Positions 1 to 8,571 of a DNA stretch of 64,000 nucleotides are shown here, in pieces; the stretch's first letter is position 1, and each line of letters opens with the position of its first letter. Under the pieces are notes generated by a model. The model did not search any database, had not been told where the DNA came from, and saw only the letters and a list, made by a program, of their open reading frames with translations. Both the position numbers and the translations under genes were made by a program. The DNA is from Maribacter forsetii DSM 18668 (lineage in GTDB: Bacteria; Bacteroidota; Bacteroidia; Flavobacteriales; Flavobacteriaceae), in assembly GCF_000744105.1 (NCBI RefSeq), contig NZ_JQLH01000001.1, positions 3,100,001 through 3,164,000 of the forward strand. Direction: 5' to 3'.

Positions 1-188
1 GGGGGGATTTGGGGTTATACAATTGGGTTTGAATCTTTTTGGTGATCGAAATATATATATTAATATAATATACCCGATGAAAACATAAGAATTTTCGTTC
101 AAATACCAACTTTTTATAAAAAATAAGGTAATTCGTCGATAGTTAACATAAAGTTAAAACCGAGAATTACCACAATTGTAAACCAAAA

Positions 189-240
189 AATAAAGGAGGG
201 AACCCAGTTATCCCCCCGGACAACAACCCCTCCTTTTATT
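189..240 (-). terminator. Probable terminator of the SprF-like operon
   Basis: Inverted repeat AATAAAGGAGGG (189-200) and CCCTCCTTTTATT (228-240) with a loop of about 27 bases. On the minus strand the stem is followed by a U-rich stretch (181-190 read backwards). It lies about 50 bases beyond the stop of the SprF-like gene. Seen directly; the function is inferred from position. Confidence 0.6.
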
Positions 241-291
241 GACAATTCAAATCAACCATATAACCGTAAAGGCTTATAGATTTTTAATATG

Positions 292-2088
292 TTACTCTAT
301 ACTTATATCATCATCTTCAAAAGTATTAGATGCAGTCGCCGTTGTTTCGCTTACTTGCATGATCCATTTCTCTTGATTGTATTTTCCGTTTAAATCCGTA
401 CTTGCTGCCATTTGTGCATCGTTCTTATAATCGTAGTCTGCTAAGTATACATAATACAGACCATTTTCCTTATTGTAGAATTGCTTTGGATCTAATCCTT
501 TTTCTCGTAATTCTTTCATAAACGCATTCATATACTTCGTTTGGCTGTATACATTTGCTATTACATAGTAACCAGAGTTCATATCTATAACATCAGAATC
601 TACCATCATCTTTACGGGCATCTGTTTAAAGTTATCTCTTGTGGATGGTAATTCTTTAAAATTCGCTCTTCTTGATGCTTTTTCAGCCGCCGCTGTTGTA
701 GTTGTTACCGAAGTTGCTTTTGATGCTGATGCCGTTGCAAATGCATCTTCAGGTTCTGTTACAAAATCCATGGTGTCATCATTTAGATCATTTGAAGCAT
801 AAGATGTGTTTTCCTCTACACTAAAGTCTTGTAAAGAACTCTTGATTGTCGTATCAATATCATTACGTAACATTCTAACAATTAATTCGAATCGTTCTTC
901 AAATGCTGCTATTCTTTCTACCTCTATAGAATCTTGACGTAGAATCAATTCATCTAATATAATCTTGTTCTCATAGGCTAAGCTGCTTTCTGAAACTGGA
1001 GCAGATGAGTTAGCAGTTGCCTCTTGTCTCTTACGACCAGATTTTCTTGCATTATCACGTTCTTCAATTAAATGAGCTATCTGCTCTTCATAATTGCGTA
1101 CTATATTATCTATTTGATTGTCTGATGAATTATCTGCTACCGATATCGCCAAATCATCATCTTTAAATTTATAGGCTAAAGTTATTTCATGATTCCAACC
1201 TAAATTGGCATCTTCATTTGATAAGTCTTTCTCCATTAAATAACCTAGAGACATTTTCTCACTAAGGTTAAAACCAACGCCTGCCGCTACACCATACTCT
1301 TCATCTACCGTAGTTTGTAACCAGCCGTAGTTTGGCATGTCTAATAACAAGGAACCAAAGTAATACAGGCTACCATCATAATTCTGACCTACTTGCGCCA
1401 TTGGCATTAGTCGGGCTTTTTCAAATAGTCCTCTTGAATGTTCAAATGAATGAGTATACTGTAACGATGCCTTTACACTCTTGGTAGACAATTCGGTTAA
1501 AAATTCGTTCGTTGTTTGATTGTATTTTAAAAGGTCTTCTGCGTACAAACCGAAATCGAACTTACCTAAAGACAAGTTCATACCTGGCTGTATGGCAATT
1601 TTACTCTCTTTACGTGCATCTGCCAATTGTGGATCGTCTTCACTCACTACAATTCTATTTTTATCCAAACCTTGATTAAAATAAGTAACGTTGGTACCAA
1701 AGGTTAAAACAGATTTCTCTCCTAATTGTACTGATGATGCGTAGTTGGCATTGAATCCAAATTCTTGCACAACGCCAGACCACTGACTGTAAACACCAAT
1801 ACCTACTGCGGTATTTTCGTTTAATTTGTTGCTGAACCCTAGAAAATAGTTTTGGCTATTATCATCAAAGGTTGCATATTGATTTCTATGTAGAATGTTT
1901 AAATATGATTTGTTCTCACGTACCAAAGAGAACGTTGGGTTTATAAAAAACCTGTTGAAGAATAATTGGTTGTGGTACGTACTGCTTGATCCTAAATTTG
2001 CATTGGTTTCTTGACCTTTTACTGTTTGGACAAGAGCCAATAAGAATAAAGCAATAAGAAAACTATTGATTTTATAAGGACTTTCCAT
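292..2088 (-). CDS. PorP/SprF family membrane protein with SPOR-like tail
   Basis: 598 aa outer-membrane protein of the PorP/SprF family, which accompanies the type IX secretion/gliding machinery of Bacteroidota. Signal peptide at residues 1-25 ends near VKGQ. The family block follows, with YHNQLFFNRFFINPTFS near residue 40 and a beta-strand-rich region to about residue 310. A coiled, low-complexity Ser/Thr/Ala region spans about 320-480. The last 100 residues (GYYVIANVYSQ onwards, then GLYYVYLADY) resemble a SPOR/septal-related repeat that could bind peptidoglycan. Plain SprF proteins are about 300-350 aa, so this is an extended version. It is 65 bases downstream of the PD40 gene, probably in the same operon. 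Family confident; exact role (gliding, secretion of one adhesin, or other) unknown. Confidence 0.8.
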   Translation of the reverse strand: MESPYKINSFLIALFLLALVQTVKGQETNANLGSSSTYHNQLFFNRFFINPTFSLVRENKSYLNILHRNQYATFDDNSQNYFLGFSNKLNENTAVGIGVYSQWSGVVQEFGFNANYASSVQLGEKSVLTFGTNVTYFNQGLDKNRIVVSEDDPQLADARKESKIAIQPGMNLSLGKFDFGLYAEDLLKYNQTTNEFLTELSTKSVKASLQYTHSFEHSRGLFEKARLMPMAQVGQNYDGSLYYFGSLLLDMPNYGWLQTTVDEEYGVAAGVGFNLSEKMSLGYLMEKDLSNEDANLGWNHEITLAYKFKDDDLAISVADNSSDNQIDNIVRNYEEQIAHLIEERDNARKSGRKRQEATANSSAPVSESSLAYENKIILDELILRQDSIEVERIAAFEERFELIVRMLRNDIDTTIKSSLQDFSVEENTSYASNDLNDDTMDFVTEPEDAFATASASKATSVTTTTAAAEKASRRANFKELPSTRDNFKQMPVKMMVDSDVIDMNSGYYVIANVYSQTKYMNAFMKELREKGLDPKQFYNKENGLYYVYLADYDYKNDAQMAASTDLNGKYNQEKWIMQVSETTATASNTFEDDDISIE

Positions 2089-2153
2089 AACGATTGATTT
2101 TTACGATTAAATTTGAATTTGTCTTTGAATTGGGGGAAATGAATAATGGGTGG

Positions 2154-3380
2154 TTATTCATCTTCAAATACAGAACTAGAATACTGTGTCTGTCTATCTG
2201 AGTTAAAGGCTTCTAAGAAGCGATCGTCTCTATCTTTATCATTTATAGGCTTATCACTTAAATTGAAAGCTACATTTTGCGTATGCTTACCTTGTGCCAT
2301 TCTGTTAGACACTACATAACCAGAACCATCGCTCTGTAAAAGATTTACCGAGTACTCGTCATAAGAACTATTGATTGTATTGCCCATATTTACTGCTAGA
2401 CCAACGCTACGTTGCCCAACTTCTACCATATAGACATCTAAGCCACCATAACCATCTCTACCATCTGACGCAAAAACCAAACTACCATTTGAAATAGGAT
2501 TTGGAAGAACATCATTCTTCGCTGTATTTACTTTTGAACCCAAGTTTTTAGCTTGACCCAACATACCGTTTTTTTGAATTGTTGCTACATAAATATCATA
2601 CTCGCCAAAAGTACCCGGCATGTTTGACGCGAAGAATAATCGACTACCGTCTGGTGATATCGCCGGATGTTTTGCCGAATAATCACCTGGGCAAACAGCC
2701 ACTTCGGTAATTTTTTTCCACTCACCACCCACTTTATCGGCTTTATAAATTTTGTGTATTTCTTTCTTTTTTGAGAACAAACCTGTTGTGGGCTTTTGGT
2801 ATGTTTTTTTACTATAATATGCAGTTCTTCCTCCATTTGTCAATGCTACCGGTGGTGCATACTCACCAGTAGTTTTTGTTGGGGTAGCATTGTTAGATGC
2901 AAACTCTTTAACAGAACCTTGGTCATCCCACGGTAAAAAGTTTCTTCTATTATTAGAGGTAAGTCTAGATGGCACAACTGAACGTGTCATTTTGTAATCA
3001 TCTTTTACCAACTCCGTCCAATTTTCATCGGCTATTTCATTTTGTACTTCTTTACCTAATTGTGATACTGCATGGTCAAATCTTTTCTGGTAGCTCTTCT
3101 TCAATGTACCATCTTCAGAAATTTCCATAAGCCTACCGTACCAGTATAATGCATTTGCATATTTTTTGGTCAGGAAATTGGCATTGCCTAAATCTTCAAA
3201 GATTTCTGCATCAGAAAAACCAAGAGTCTTTAGTTTATTGTAGTTCTCTGTACGGTTAGTTACTTCTTCAACCTTTCTTTGTTGAAAACTTGTACTGTTG
3301 TCATTGTAGGCCAAATCTTGGCCATAGCCCATGGTTGCCATACAAGCAAACAAAAGGCTAATTTTAATTGAATTGTTCAT
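2154..3380 (-). CDS. PD40/TolB-like propeller protein, partner of SprF-like protein
   Basis: 408 aa exported protein. Signal peptide at about residues 1-20 (cleavage near GYGQ). An N-terminal TPR-like helical part (residues 35-110, with YANALYWYGRLMEI) precedes WD40-like PD40 repeats with HPAISPDGSRLFFASNMPG and SLVFASDGRDGYGGLDVYMV (about 235-330). This matches the N-terminal and middle parts of the OmpA-type proteins usually encoded beside SprF/PorP genes, but the C-terminal OmpA peptidoglycan-binding domain is absent. The SPOR-like tail on the neighbouring SprF-like protein may replace it (inference). First gene of a two-gene operon. Function in T9SS or gliding is inferred from context. 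Confidence 0.75.
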   Translation of the reverse strand: MNNSIKISLLFACMATMGYGQDLAYNDNSTSFQQRKVEEVTNRTENYNKLKTLGFSDAEIFEDLGNANFLTKKYANALYWYGRLMEISEDGTLKKSYQKRFDHAVSQLGKEVQNEIADENWTELVKDDYKMTRSVVPSRLTSNNRRNFLPWDDQGSVKEFASNNATPTKTTGEYAPPVALTNGGRTAYYSKKTYQKPTTGLFSKKKEIHKIYKADKVGGEWKKITEVAVCPGDYSAKHPAISPDGSRLFFASNMPGTFGEYDIYVATIQKNGMLGQAKNLGSKVNTAKNDVLPNPISNGSLVFASDGRDGYGGLDVYMVEVGQRSVGLAVNMGNTINSSYDEYSVNLLQSDGSGYVVSNRMAQGKHTQNVAFNLSDKPINDKDRDDRFLEAFNSDRQTQYSSSVFEDE

Positions 3381-3535
3381 GTTACTAGATTTTGGGGATT
3401 AATACTCCAAAGGTCTTGTAACTCATTCAATTGATTATTAATAAAAATTCATAGGTTTTTAAAAATTTAATAAACAATTAAATCGAAAAATCAATACAAT
3501 TACTTTAAAATCAGATATTTATGAAAATTATTAGC

Positions 3536-3679
3536 TTATTTTCTAACCTGTTTATTTTTTCTTTTATCTGAAATGTAGGTATAACCTAAATATGCCAATT
3601 GTAGGCCTACCGCTGCCATTTTCAATTTTCTACTTCTTACTAATAATTTTGCTACTCCAAATAGTGGTGATAATCCCAT
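3536..3679 (-). CDS. Small basic membrane-associated protein
   Basis: 47 aa if started at the ATG at 3677-3679 (MGLSPLFGVAKLL); the longer frame to 3718 begins with TTG. One hydrophobic stretch (about residues 20-40, AAVGLQLAYLGYTYI) is flanked by Arg/Lys-rich ends (VRSRKLK and DKRKNKQVRK), as in small inner-membrane stress proteins. No family recognised. It stands alone, between the PD40 gene and the divergent helical-bundle gene. It could be spurious, but the composition and a start not shared with another frame favour a real gene. Confidence 0.5.
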   Translation of the reverse strand: MGLSPLFGVAKLLVRSRKLKMAAVGLQLAYLGYTYISDKRKNKQVRK

Positions 3680-3908
3680 AATCTTTTTTTTATTGTTCTC
3701 GTCCAAAATAACATTCAACCGTTTTTTAGCTTAACTCTATCCACTGAAATGGTATGTCAATAGCTCTTTAATACTATAGTATTTACTTGTTTATTCAATA
3801 CAGCAAAAGTTCTATTTTTTATAACTAAGCAATGCCGTCTAATGCCTGTATCTTGCTTATAGAAAATTTGTTTAATCATAGGCGTAACCGTCTACTAAAA
3901 TTTAATAT

Positions 3909-4361
3909 ATGAATACTGATATAAAGAAAATTGAAGACCATTTAAAAGACTTGGTAAGTAAAAATGAAGATGCCATTAAAGGATTTGAGAAAGCATCTGA
4001 AAATTCTAAACAAGTAGGAATTAAAAGCTACTTTGAAAAAAAAGTAGTGGACCGCATGACGTTTTTAAGAGAACTTAGAGCAGCGGTGCCAGAACTAGAT
4101 TTAGGAAGAGTCGAAATTGAAGGTAGTGCAGCAGGTACTTTGCATAGAACATGGATGGATGTAAAAGCATTCTTTGCAGAAGATAATGATGAAGCCATGT
4201 TGGAAGAAGCTGTAAGAGGCGATAAAGCAGCCATAGATGATTACGACAAGGCTTTAGCTGAAACTATGATGCCACACCGTTTAAAGGAAATCATTAGAGC
4301 ACAGAAAGAATTATTGCAAAATGATTTAGAAACTACTGAAATTTTAGAAACTCATATCTAA
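3909..4361 (+). CDS. PA2169 family four-helix-bundle protein (DUF2383)
   Basis: 150 aa all-helical protein of the ferritin-like PA2169/DUF2383 family. It begins MNTDIKKIEDHLKDLVSKNE and contains the family-type segments SYFEKKVVDRMTFLRELR and EEAVRGDKAAIDDYDKAL. There is no signal peptide. Members of this family are small cytoplasmic stress-associated proteins of unknown biochemical activity, often encoded near general-stress genes. Here it lies next to the hibernation factor gene, which is convergent with it. A strong terminator follows at 4385-4412. ATG start with no competing upstream start. Confidence 0.8.
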   Translation: MNTDIKKIEDHLKDLVSKNEDAIKGFEKASENSKQVGIKSYFEKKVVDRMTFLRELRAAVPELDLGRVEIEGSAAGTLHRTWMDVKAFFAEDNDEAMLEEAVRGDKAAIDDYDKALAETMMPHRLKEIIRAQKELLQNDLETTEILETHI

Positions 4362-4384
4362 AATCATTTCCCAATAAACTTAAT

Positions 4385-4412
4385 AGCCCTTGCAATTTGC
4401 AAGGGCTTTTTT
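4385..4412 (+). terminator. Rho-independent terminator after PA2169-like gene
   Basis: Perfect inverted repeat AGCCCTTGCA (4385-4394) / TGCAAGGGCT (4398-4407), loop of three bases, followed by a T run to 4412. It sits 24 bases after the PA2169-like stop and just before the end of the convergent hpf gene, so it mainly serves the plus strand. Confidence 0.85.
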
Positions 4413-4419
4413 ATGCTCA

Positions 4420-4722
4420 TTAATAAGCTTTCATTTTATCTTTTCGCTTTTTCAGCTGTCGTTCCAATTCACTGACGGACTCATTAACCGACTCCTCAAA
4501 ATTTTGATTGCTGGCTTCTGCGAAAATTCTTGGACCAGGTAAGCTTAATCTAATATTGCAAATCATACCTGTTTCATCTGATGATGTGTTCTCTTGTTTT
4601 AGAAAAACATCTGCTCTAATAATATCGTCGAATTTTGTGTGTAGTTTATTTACCTTTTCTTCTATATACCCTTCTAATCTATCACTGGCAGTTACACCAT
4701 CGTACTCATATATTATATCCAT
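4420..4722 (-). CDS. hpf: Ribosome hibernation promoting factor, short form (HPF/RaiA)
   Basis: 100 aa sigma-54 modulation/S30EA ribosomal protein. The start MDIIYEYDGVTASDRLEGYI and the following VNKLHTKFDDIIRADVFLK show the conserved beta-alpha-beta fold, and a basic tail (ERQLKKRKDKMKAY) is typical of the ribosome-binding end. At 100 residues it is the short type, lacking the C-terminal dimerisation domain of long HPF. It would bind the 30S decoding region and silence ribosomes in stationary phase. Single gene, convergent with the PA2169-like gene. Confidence 0.85.
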   Translation of the reverse strand: MDIIYEYDGVTASDRLEGYIEEKVNKLHTKFDDIIRADVFLKQENTSSDETGMICNIRLSLPGPRIFAEASNQNFEESVNESVSELERQLKKRKDKMKAY

Positions 4723-4815
4723 AATTATATTTAATTTAAAATCGAGACTGTACCCTTTAAGAGCCTAGCCTCGATACTTTAGTTTTTTTTATTTCTAATG
4801 TTCTTAAAGAATAGT

Positions 4816-5214
4816 CTATTTATCTACGTTGACCATCCACCCAATACCGTAGCGATCGGTACATCTTCCAAAATGTCCCCATTCTCGTTCTCTAAACTCG
4901 TGATGAATTTGTCCTCCACTAGACAAATCTTCAAATAACTGTTTCCCTTCATCTAAGCTATTGGTATCAACACTCATATTAATCTGATTTCCATTATTCA
5001 ATGGTGTATCCGGTGCAGCATCGTATGCCATAAAATGCACACCTTTGCCTTTTAATTCTGCGTGTTGTAATTTTTGACGAAAAGATGACGGTACATCTAT
5101 TTTCTTATCCTCGTATGTTTGTTTGTTTTTAATATCTGCATCGAATAGGTTTCCGTAGAAGTTCAATGCTTCTTGACAATTGCCGTTGAAGGCTAAATAT
5201 GCTTGTGTTTTCAT
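4816..5214 (-). CDS. VOC family protein, PhnB/YjdN-like
   Basis: 132 aa glyoxalase/bleomycin-resistance-fold protein of the PhnB-like subgroup. The N-terminal AYLAFNGNCQEALNFYGNLF and the C-terminal FGRCTDRYGIGWMVNV are characteristic of this subgroup, as is the internal VHFMAYDAAPDTP. VOC proteins use paired beta-alpha-beta-beta-beta modules and often bind a metal. Enzymatic activity for this subgroup is not established, and the related 3-demethylubiquinone methyltransferase label seen in databases is not supported. Cytosolic, apparently monocistronic. Confidence 0.8.
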   Translation of the reverse strand: MKTQAYLAFNGNCQEALNFYGNLFDADIKNKQTYEDKKIDVPSSFRQKLQHAELKGKGVHFMAYDAAPDTPLNNGNQINMSVDTNSLDEGKQLFEDLSSGGQIHHEFREREWGHFGRCTDRYGIGWMVNVDK

Positions 5215-5297
5215 GATAATTTGTTTTTATACAATTTACCTAATACCCAATATTCGCTTTGTCTTTAAACGCTTAGTTATTGATGCATTTAATAATA

Positions 5298-6752
5298 CTA
5301 TTCTAGCATGATTTTATTATCATCTATAAACTGAAAGAACGATAATTTTTCATTGGACCCGGTAAAAATTAAATTGGTAGTCAATTCAAAAAGATGTGCT
5401 TCCGTTTCAAAAAAGTGCATCATATAACCTGCCGTATTTACAAAGGCTACATACTCCCCTATTGCCGGCAATCTTGGTAGGGTTATTTTTCGTTTCAACA
5501 ATACGTCTCTTTCCAAACAATAAGCTCCTGTAAAATATACATCTACATGTTCATTTCCTTCAATTTCAGAATTATAGAGCATAAATGGATCTAATAGAAA
5601 ATCTGCGCTAGAGCTCATCATCTGGCTCATATTCATTTCTAGACCTACCAACCATTGTCCTCTTGCATCTTTTTTTCTGTGGATGACTTTAGCTATCGTC
5701 ATACCTACTTGATCCAATAAAGAACGACCAGGTTCAATGCGTATTTCTATATCATTTTTGAGCAATAAAGATGCTACCGATAATCTGGATACATCATCCG
5801 TAAAATCCAGTACTTCTCTTATAAAGGAACCTTTATTTATTTTATTGAAGTACGGGTAGGTATTGAGCTTTCCGTTTAACTTACCATCTTCCAATCTAAA
5901 GCCTAATCCGTTATGATTGAACGTAATATCATTGTTCTGATTTAATACTACGTCCTTTAATTTTTCATTGAAATTGGTCCACTCTTCCTCATCCTCTAAA
6001 TAATTCATTAAAATACCGCCACCTATATCAATAAAGGAAATAGGATATCCTTTTTCCTTTAAAGCTGATACAATATGAATGCTAACAATTAAACTGAGAC
6101 TTCGTTGATGTGTAGAATAACTATCTAAATGAAAATGCAGTCCGGTTACTTCTAATAAATCAAAAGTTTTACCGTCACCTACGTAAGAAGCAATAAAACC
6201 TACCACCTCATCTACATCAAATCCAAAACGACTATAAAGTTTCTCACCGTCTACTTCAAATCCGCTAATTCTAAAGCCAACATTTGCCTTTTTATTCAAT
6301 TTAGCGGCTACAGTTTGGGTCAATCTACATTCATCTTCATTATCTAAAATAATAGGTACTCCATTATTTATTGCCAGTTCTATCTGTGCTTCGGTCTTTA
6401 TGGCTGCAGTCAGTACTAAATTTTCAGCATTTCCGCCCAATGCCAGAGACTGTTCCAATTCTTTAAAACTAGCGGTATCTACACCTATACCAGATACAAA
6501 TGCCTGTTTTACCAAACCTTTGGATTTATTCGCTTTTCTGGCATAAAAAATTCTATATTTCAATCCGTAAGATTGAAAAACCTGCTGATAGTTTTCACAA
6601 TTTTTATTGAAAGATGGTAAGTGATGTATATTTATCGGAGAACCATATCTTTCCACCAAACCTCTAACAACCGCTTGGTCATTAAATAGTTCATGCATCC
6701 AGTCAGAAGTTTTTGGGGTTAATTGATATTCAGGTTTTCCCTTAAAATACAT
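5298..6752 (-). CDS. Y4yA-like fold-type III PLP decarboxylase
   Basis: 484 aa with the ATG at 6750-6752. The frame stays open to 6869, but that extension lies inside the upstream gene. The protein belongs to the diaminopimelate/ornithine decarboxylase group (alanine-racemase fold). It has ARKAN at about residues 71-75 with the PLP-binding Lys73, then HLDSYSTHQRS, the glycine loop DIGGGIL, the phosphate-binding EPGRS and the CLERD and AGY segments of the active site. It resembles the Y4yA subgroup and, more distantly, SbnH, the decarboxylase of staphyloferrin B synthesis. Its start overlaps the end of the FAD/NAD(P) gene by 11 bases, so the two are probably translationally coupled. Substrate unknown; it is unlikely to be the housekeeping LysA, because of the subgroup features and operon context. 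Confidence 0.8.
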   Translation of the reverse strand: MYFKGKPEYQLTPKTSDWMHELFNDQAVVRGLVERYGSPINIHHLPSFNKNCENYQQVFQSYGLKYRIFYARKANKSKGLVKQAFVSGIGVDTASFKELEQSLALGGNAENLVLTAAIKTEAQIELAINNGVPIILDNEDECRLTQTVAAKLNKKANVGFRISGFEVDGEKLYSRFGFDVDEVVGFIASYVGDGKTFDLLEVTGLHFHLDSYSTHQRSLSLIVSIHIVSALKEKGYPISFIDIGGGILMNYLEDEEEWTNFNEKLKDVVLNQNNDITFNHNGLGFRLEDGKLNGKLNTYPYFNKINKGSFIREVLDFTDDVSRLSVASLLLKNDIEIRIEPGRSLLDQVGMTIAKVIHRKKDARGQWLVGLEMNMSQMMSSSADFLLDPFMLYNSEIEGNEHVDVYFTGAYCLERDVLLKRKITLPRLPAIGEYVAFVNTAGYMMHFFETEAHLFELTTNLIFTGSNEKLSFFQFIDDNKIMLE

Positions 6753-8559
6753 GTTCTTGTCTTTTATAATTTTCAATTCTTTCATCTTTCTCTTTAATTG
6801 CTCCACAAACATATTTTGCCCAAACCGATGCAAAATCGTTTCGGGTTCTTGACAGGGTATCATTGTCAAAGGTTATGCCTTCTGTAGGTGTTCCATAAAA
6901 TGAAATATCATGGTTGACATGACCATTAACGTCTATAGCATTTCCGGCTTTATTAATTTCTATACAACCTGGTTTATAACTAGTCTTTGATTTATTTTCG
7001 AATTCACGAATTAGTCCATTTTTCAATAAATTCTGATAAAGTTCATTTTTAAACCCGCCTTCCTTTGCCCTAGAAATCGTAGCATTTACAAAATAATTTA
7101 TCTCCGTTCTCTGTCCGTTTTCCATATATAGACTAAAATTACTATCGAAATCGTCTATTGAAATAGTTGCGGATTTAGCATAAGTAAAATCTAAAAACCC
7201 AGCTTTACACAGGGCTAACATTTTTTGCACGTTCTTTACTGGCGGACCGTAAGATAGGCGGTTGAACAAGCCGAAATAATACGAATCAAACTCCCTGTGC
7301 GAAACCGCATCTAAACCTCCGAAACTGTAGAGCTCATTGAAAATAGGACTGATTTTACGCCATGTGGCAACAGCTGACATGAGCGGACTTTTTTCTTCTC
7401 CATTTTTAACCTCATCAATCAAATACTGCATGTAATTTTGTATTTCATCAGTTGATAAGACAGACTTCTCTTTAAACGGATTTACTATAGTTTCCCAATT
7501 GAAAACAGGAGCGTCTGGATAGTCCTCATGAAAATATTTCACCTGTTTCTCAATTACCGTAAAATCTTCATCGAAATAGAATTGATGACCGTAATTATTA
7601 AAAAGTACATTGTAGTAGGCAAAATAAAATTCATTTTTGATTAAAGGCAGCAGCGAACAATTGAAACTAATAGACCTATCTTGTTTTAATTCTGCTATAA
7701 TCTCTTTGGTAAAAAAATGTAATTCAGTTTCTGACATAGGTGAACCATTTCTGGGTATCATAGGTAAACCTGTTCTTGAAAATGGGTATATTTTATGAGG
7801 CTCTCTCCCTGAAGAAACATATTTTAAATCGCCGATATCATTTTTTTCAAAATTCCCCCCTCTGCCTTCTGTCAAAGCCAAAATTGCATCTATTGCCGTT
7901 AAACCGAAACCTTTTATTGCTACCAAAGATGGTGAAGAGATATGCTTTAATTTTTCATTGGTAGGATAAATAAAATCAATCTTATTATCTGAAATATCAC
8001 TTTGGTTTTTTTGAGTCTTAAAAGAATGGTGACCTGTTGTAAATAGGACTTTATTACAAACAACAGCTTCTTGCGCGCCCCTTTTCCCCTCCGTATAAAA
8101 TACCTGATATTTATGATTCTTTTTTATCATATTGGTTACCGTACCAATATGCGTAATCACCTTTATATTCTTTGGTAACTGCTCTAATAGCAATCTATAA
8201 CAATCCACTAAATAACTTCCTACCACTGCTCTTGGAGCATATTTCCCTGGAGCCGCATTGGTGTGGCCCTTTGCCGTCAACCATGTTATAAAGTCTGGTG
8301 TAGCACTAGCAATTGAAAAAGGTTCCTGCAATACCCAACTGTTGATATTACGGTTGGCGTAATTCATTATTAAATATTCCGGCTGATCTGTTCTATATAC
8401 ATCACCAGATGCCACAAATTCGGTAGTATTGAAAATATGAATTTGTATATCGTTTAAAATATCAGCTTCATTTAAATAAGCTATCAATCTTTCAAAACCA
8501 TAAAATCCCTTAGGTCCAAAACCTATAATACCAACTTTATATAAGTTATTATCATTCAT
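6742..8559 (-). CDS. FAD/NAD(P)-binding protein (NAD_binding_9 type) of biosynthetic operon
   Basis: 605 aa cytosolic flavoprotein-like protein. A Rossmann motif (VGIIGFGPKGFYGFERL, residues 9-25) starts the protein. Other family features are YLIMNYANRNINSW near residue 62, a second nucleotide-binding region (VAIKGFGLTAIDAILAL near residue 215) and GREPHKIYPFSRTGLPMIPR. This matches the FAD-NAD(P)-binding family (PF13454 type) seen in secondary-metabolite and siderophore loci. It ends 11 bases inside the decarboxylase gene and starts 13 bases after the SbnA-like stop. An amine N-oxygenase or a two-electron oxidase replacing SbnB would fit, but neither is demonstrated. Confidence 0.7.
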   Translation of the reverse strand: MNDNNLYKVGIIGFGPKGFYGFERLIAYLNEADILNDIQIHIFNTTEFVASGDVYRTDQPEYLIMNYANRNINSWVLQEPFSIASATPDFITWLTAKGHTNAAPGKYAPRAVVGSYLVDCYRLLLEQLPKNIKVITHIGTVTNMIKKNHKYQVFYTEGKRGAQEAVVCNKVLFTTGHHSFKTQKNQSDISDNKIDFIYPTNEKLKHISSPSLVAIKGFGLTAIDAILALTEGRGGNFEKNDIGDLKYVSSGREPHKIYPFSRTGLPMIPRNGSPMSETELHFFTKEIIAELKQDRSISFNCSLLPLIKNEFYFAYYNVLFNNYGHQFYFDEDFTVIEKQVKYFHEDYPDAPVFNWETIVNPFKEKSVLSTDEIQNYMQYLIDEVKNGEEKSPLMSAVATWRKISPIFNELYSFGGLDAVSHREFDSYYFGLFNRLSYGPPVKNVQKMLALCKAGFLDFTYAKSATISIDDFDSNFSLYMENGQRTEINYFVNATISRAKEGGFKNELYQNLLKNGLIREFENKSKTSYKPGCIEINKAGNAIDVNGHVNHDISFYGTPTEGITFDNDTLSRTRNDFASVWAKYVCGAIKEKDERIENYKRQEHVF

Positions 8560-8571
8560 AAATTATGCTAC

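Noticed and set aside
4508..4768. 86-codon plus-strand frame over hpf
   Set aside because: Antisense shadow of hpf, with a Ser/Ile-rich, domain-free translation.
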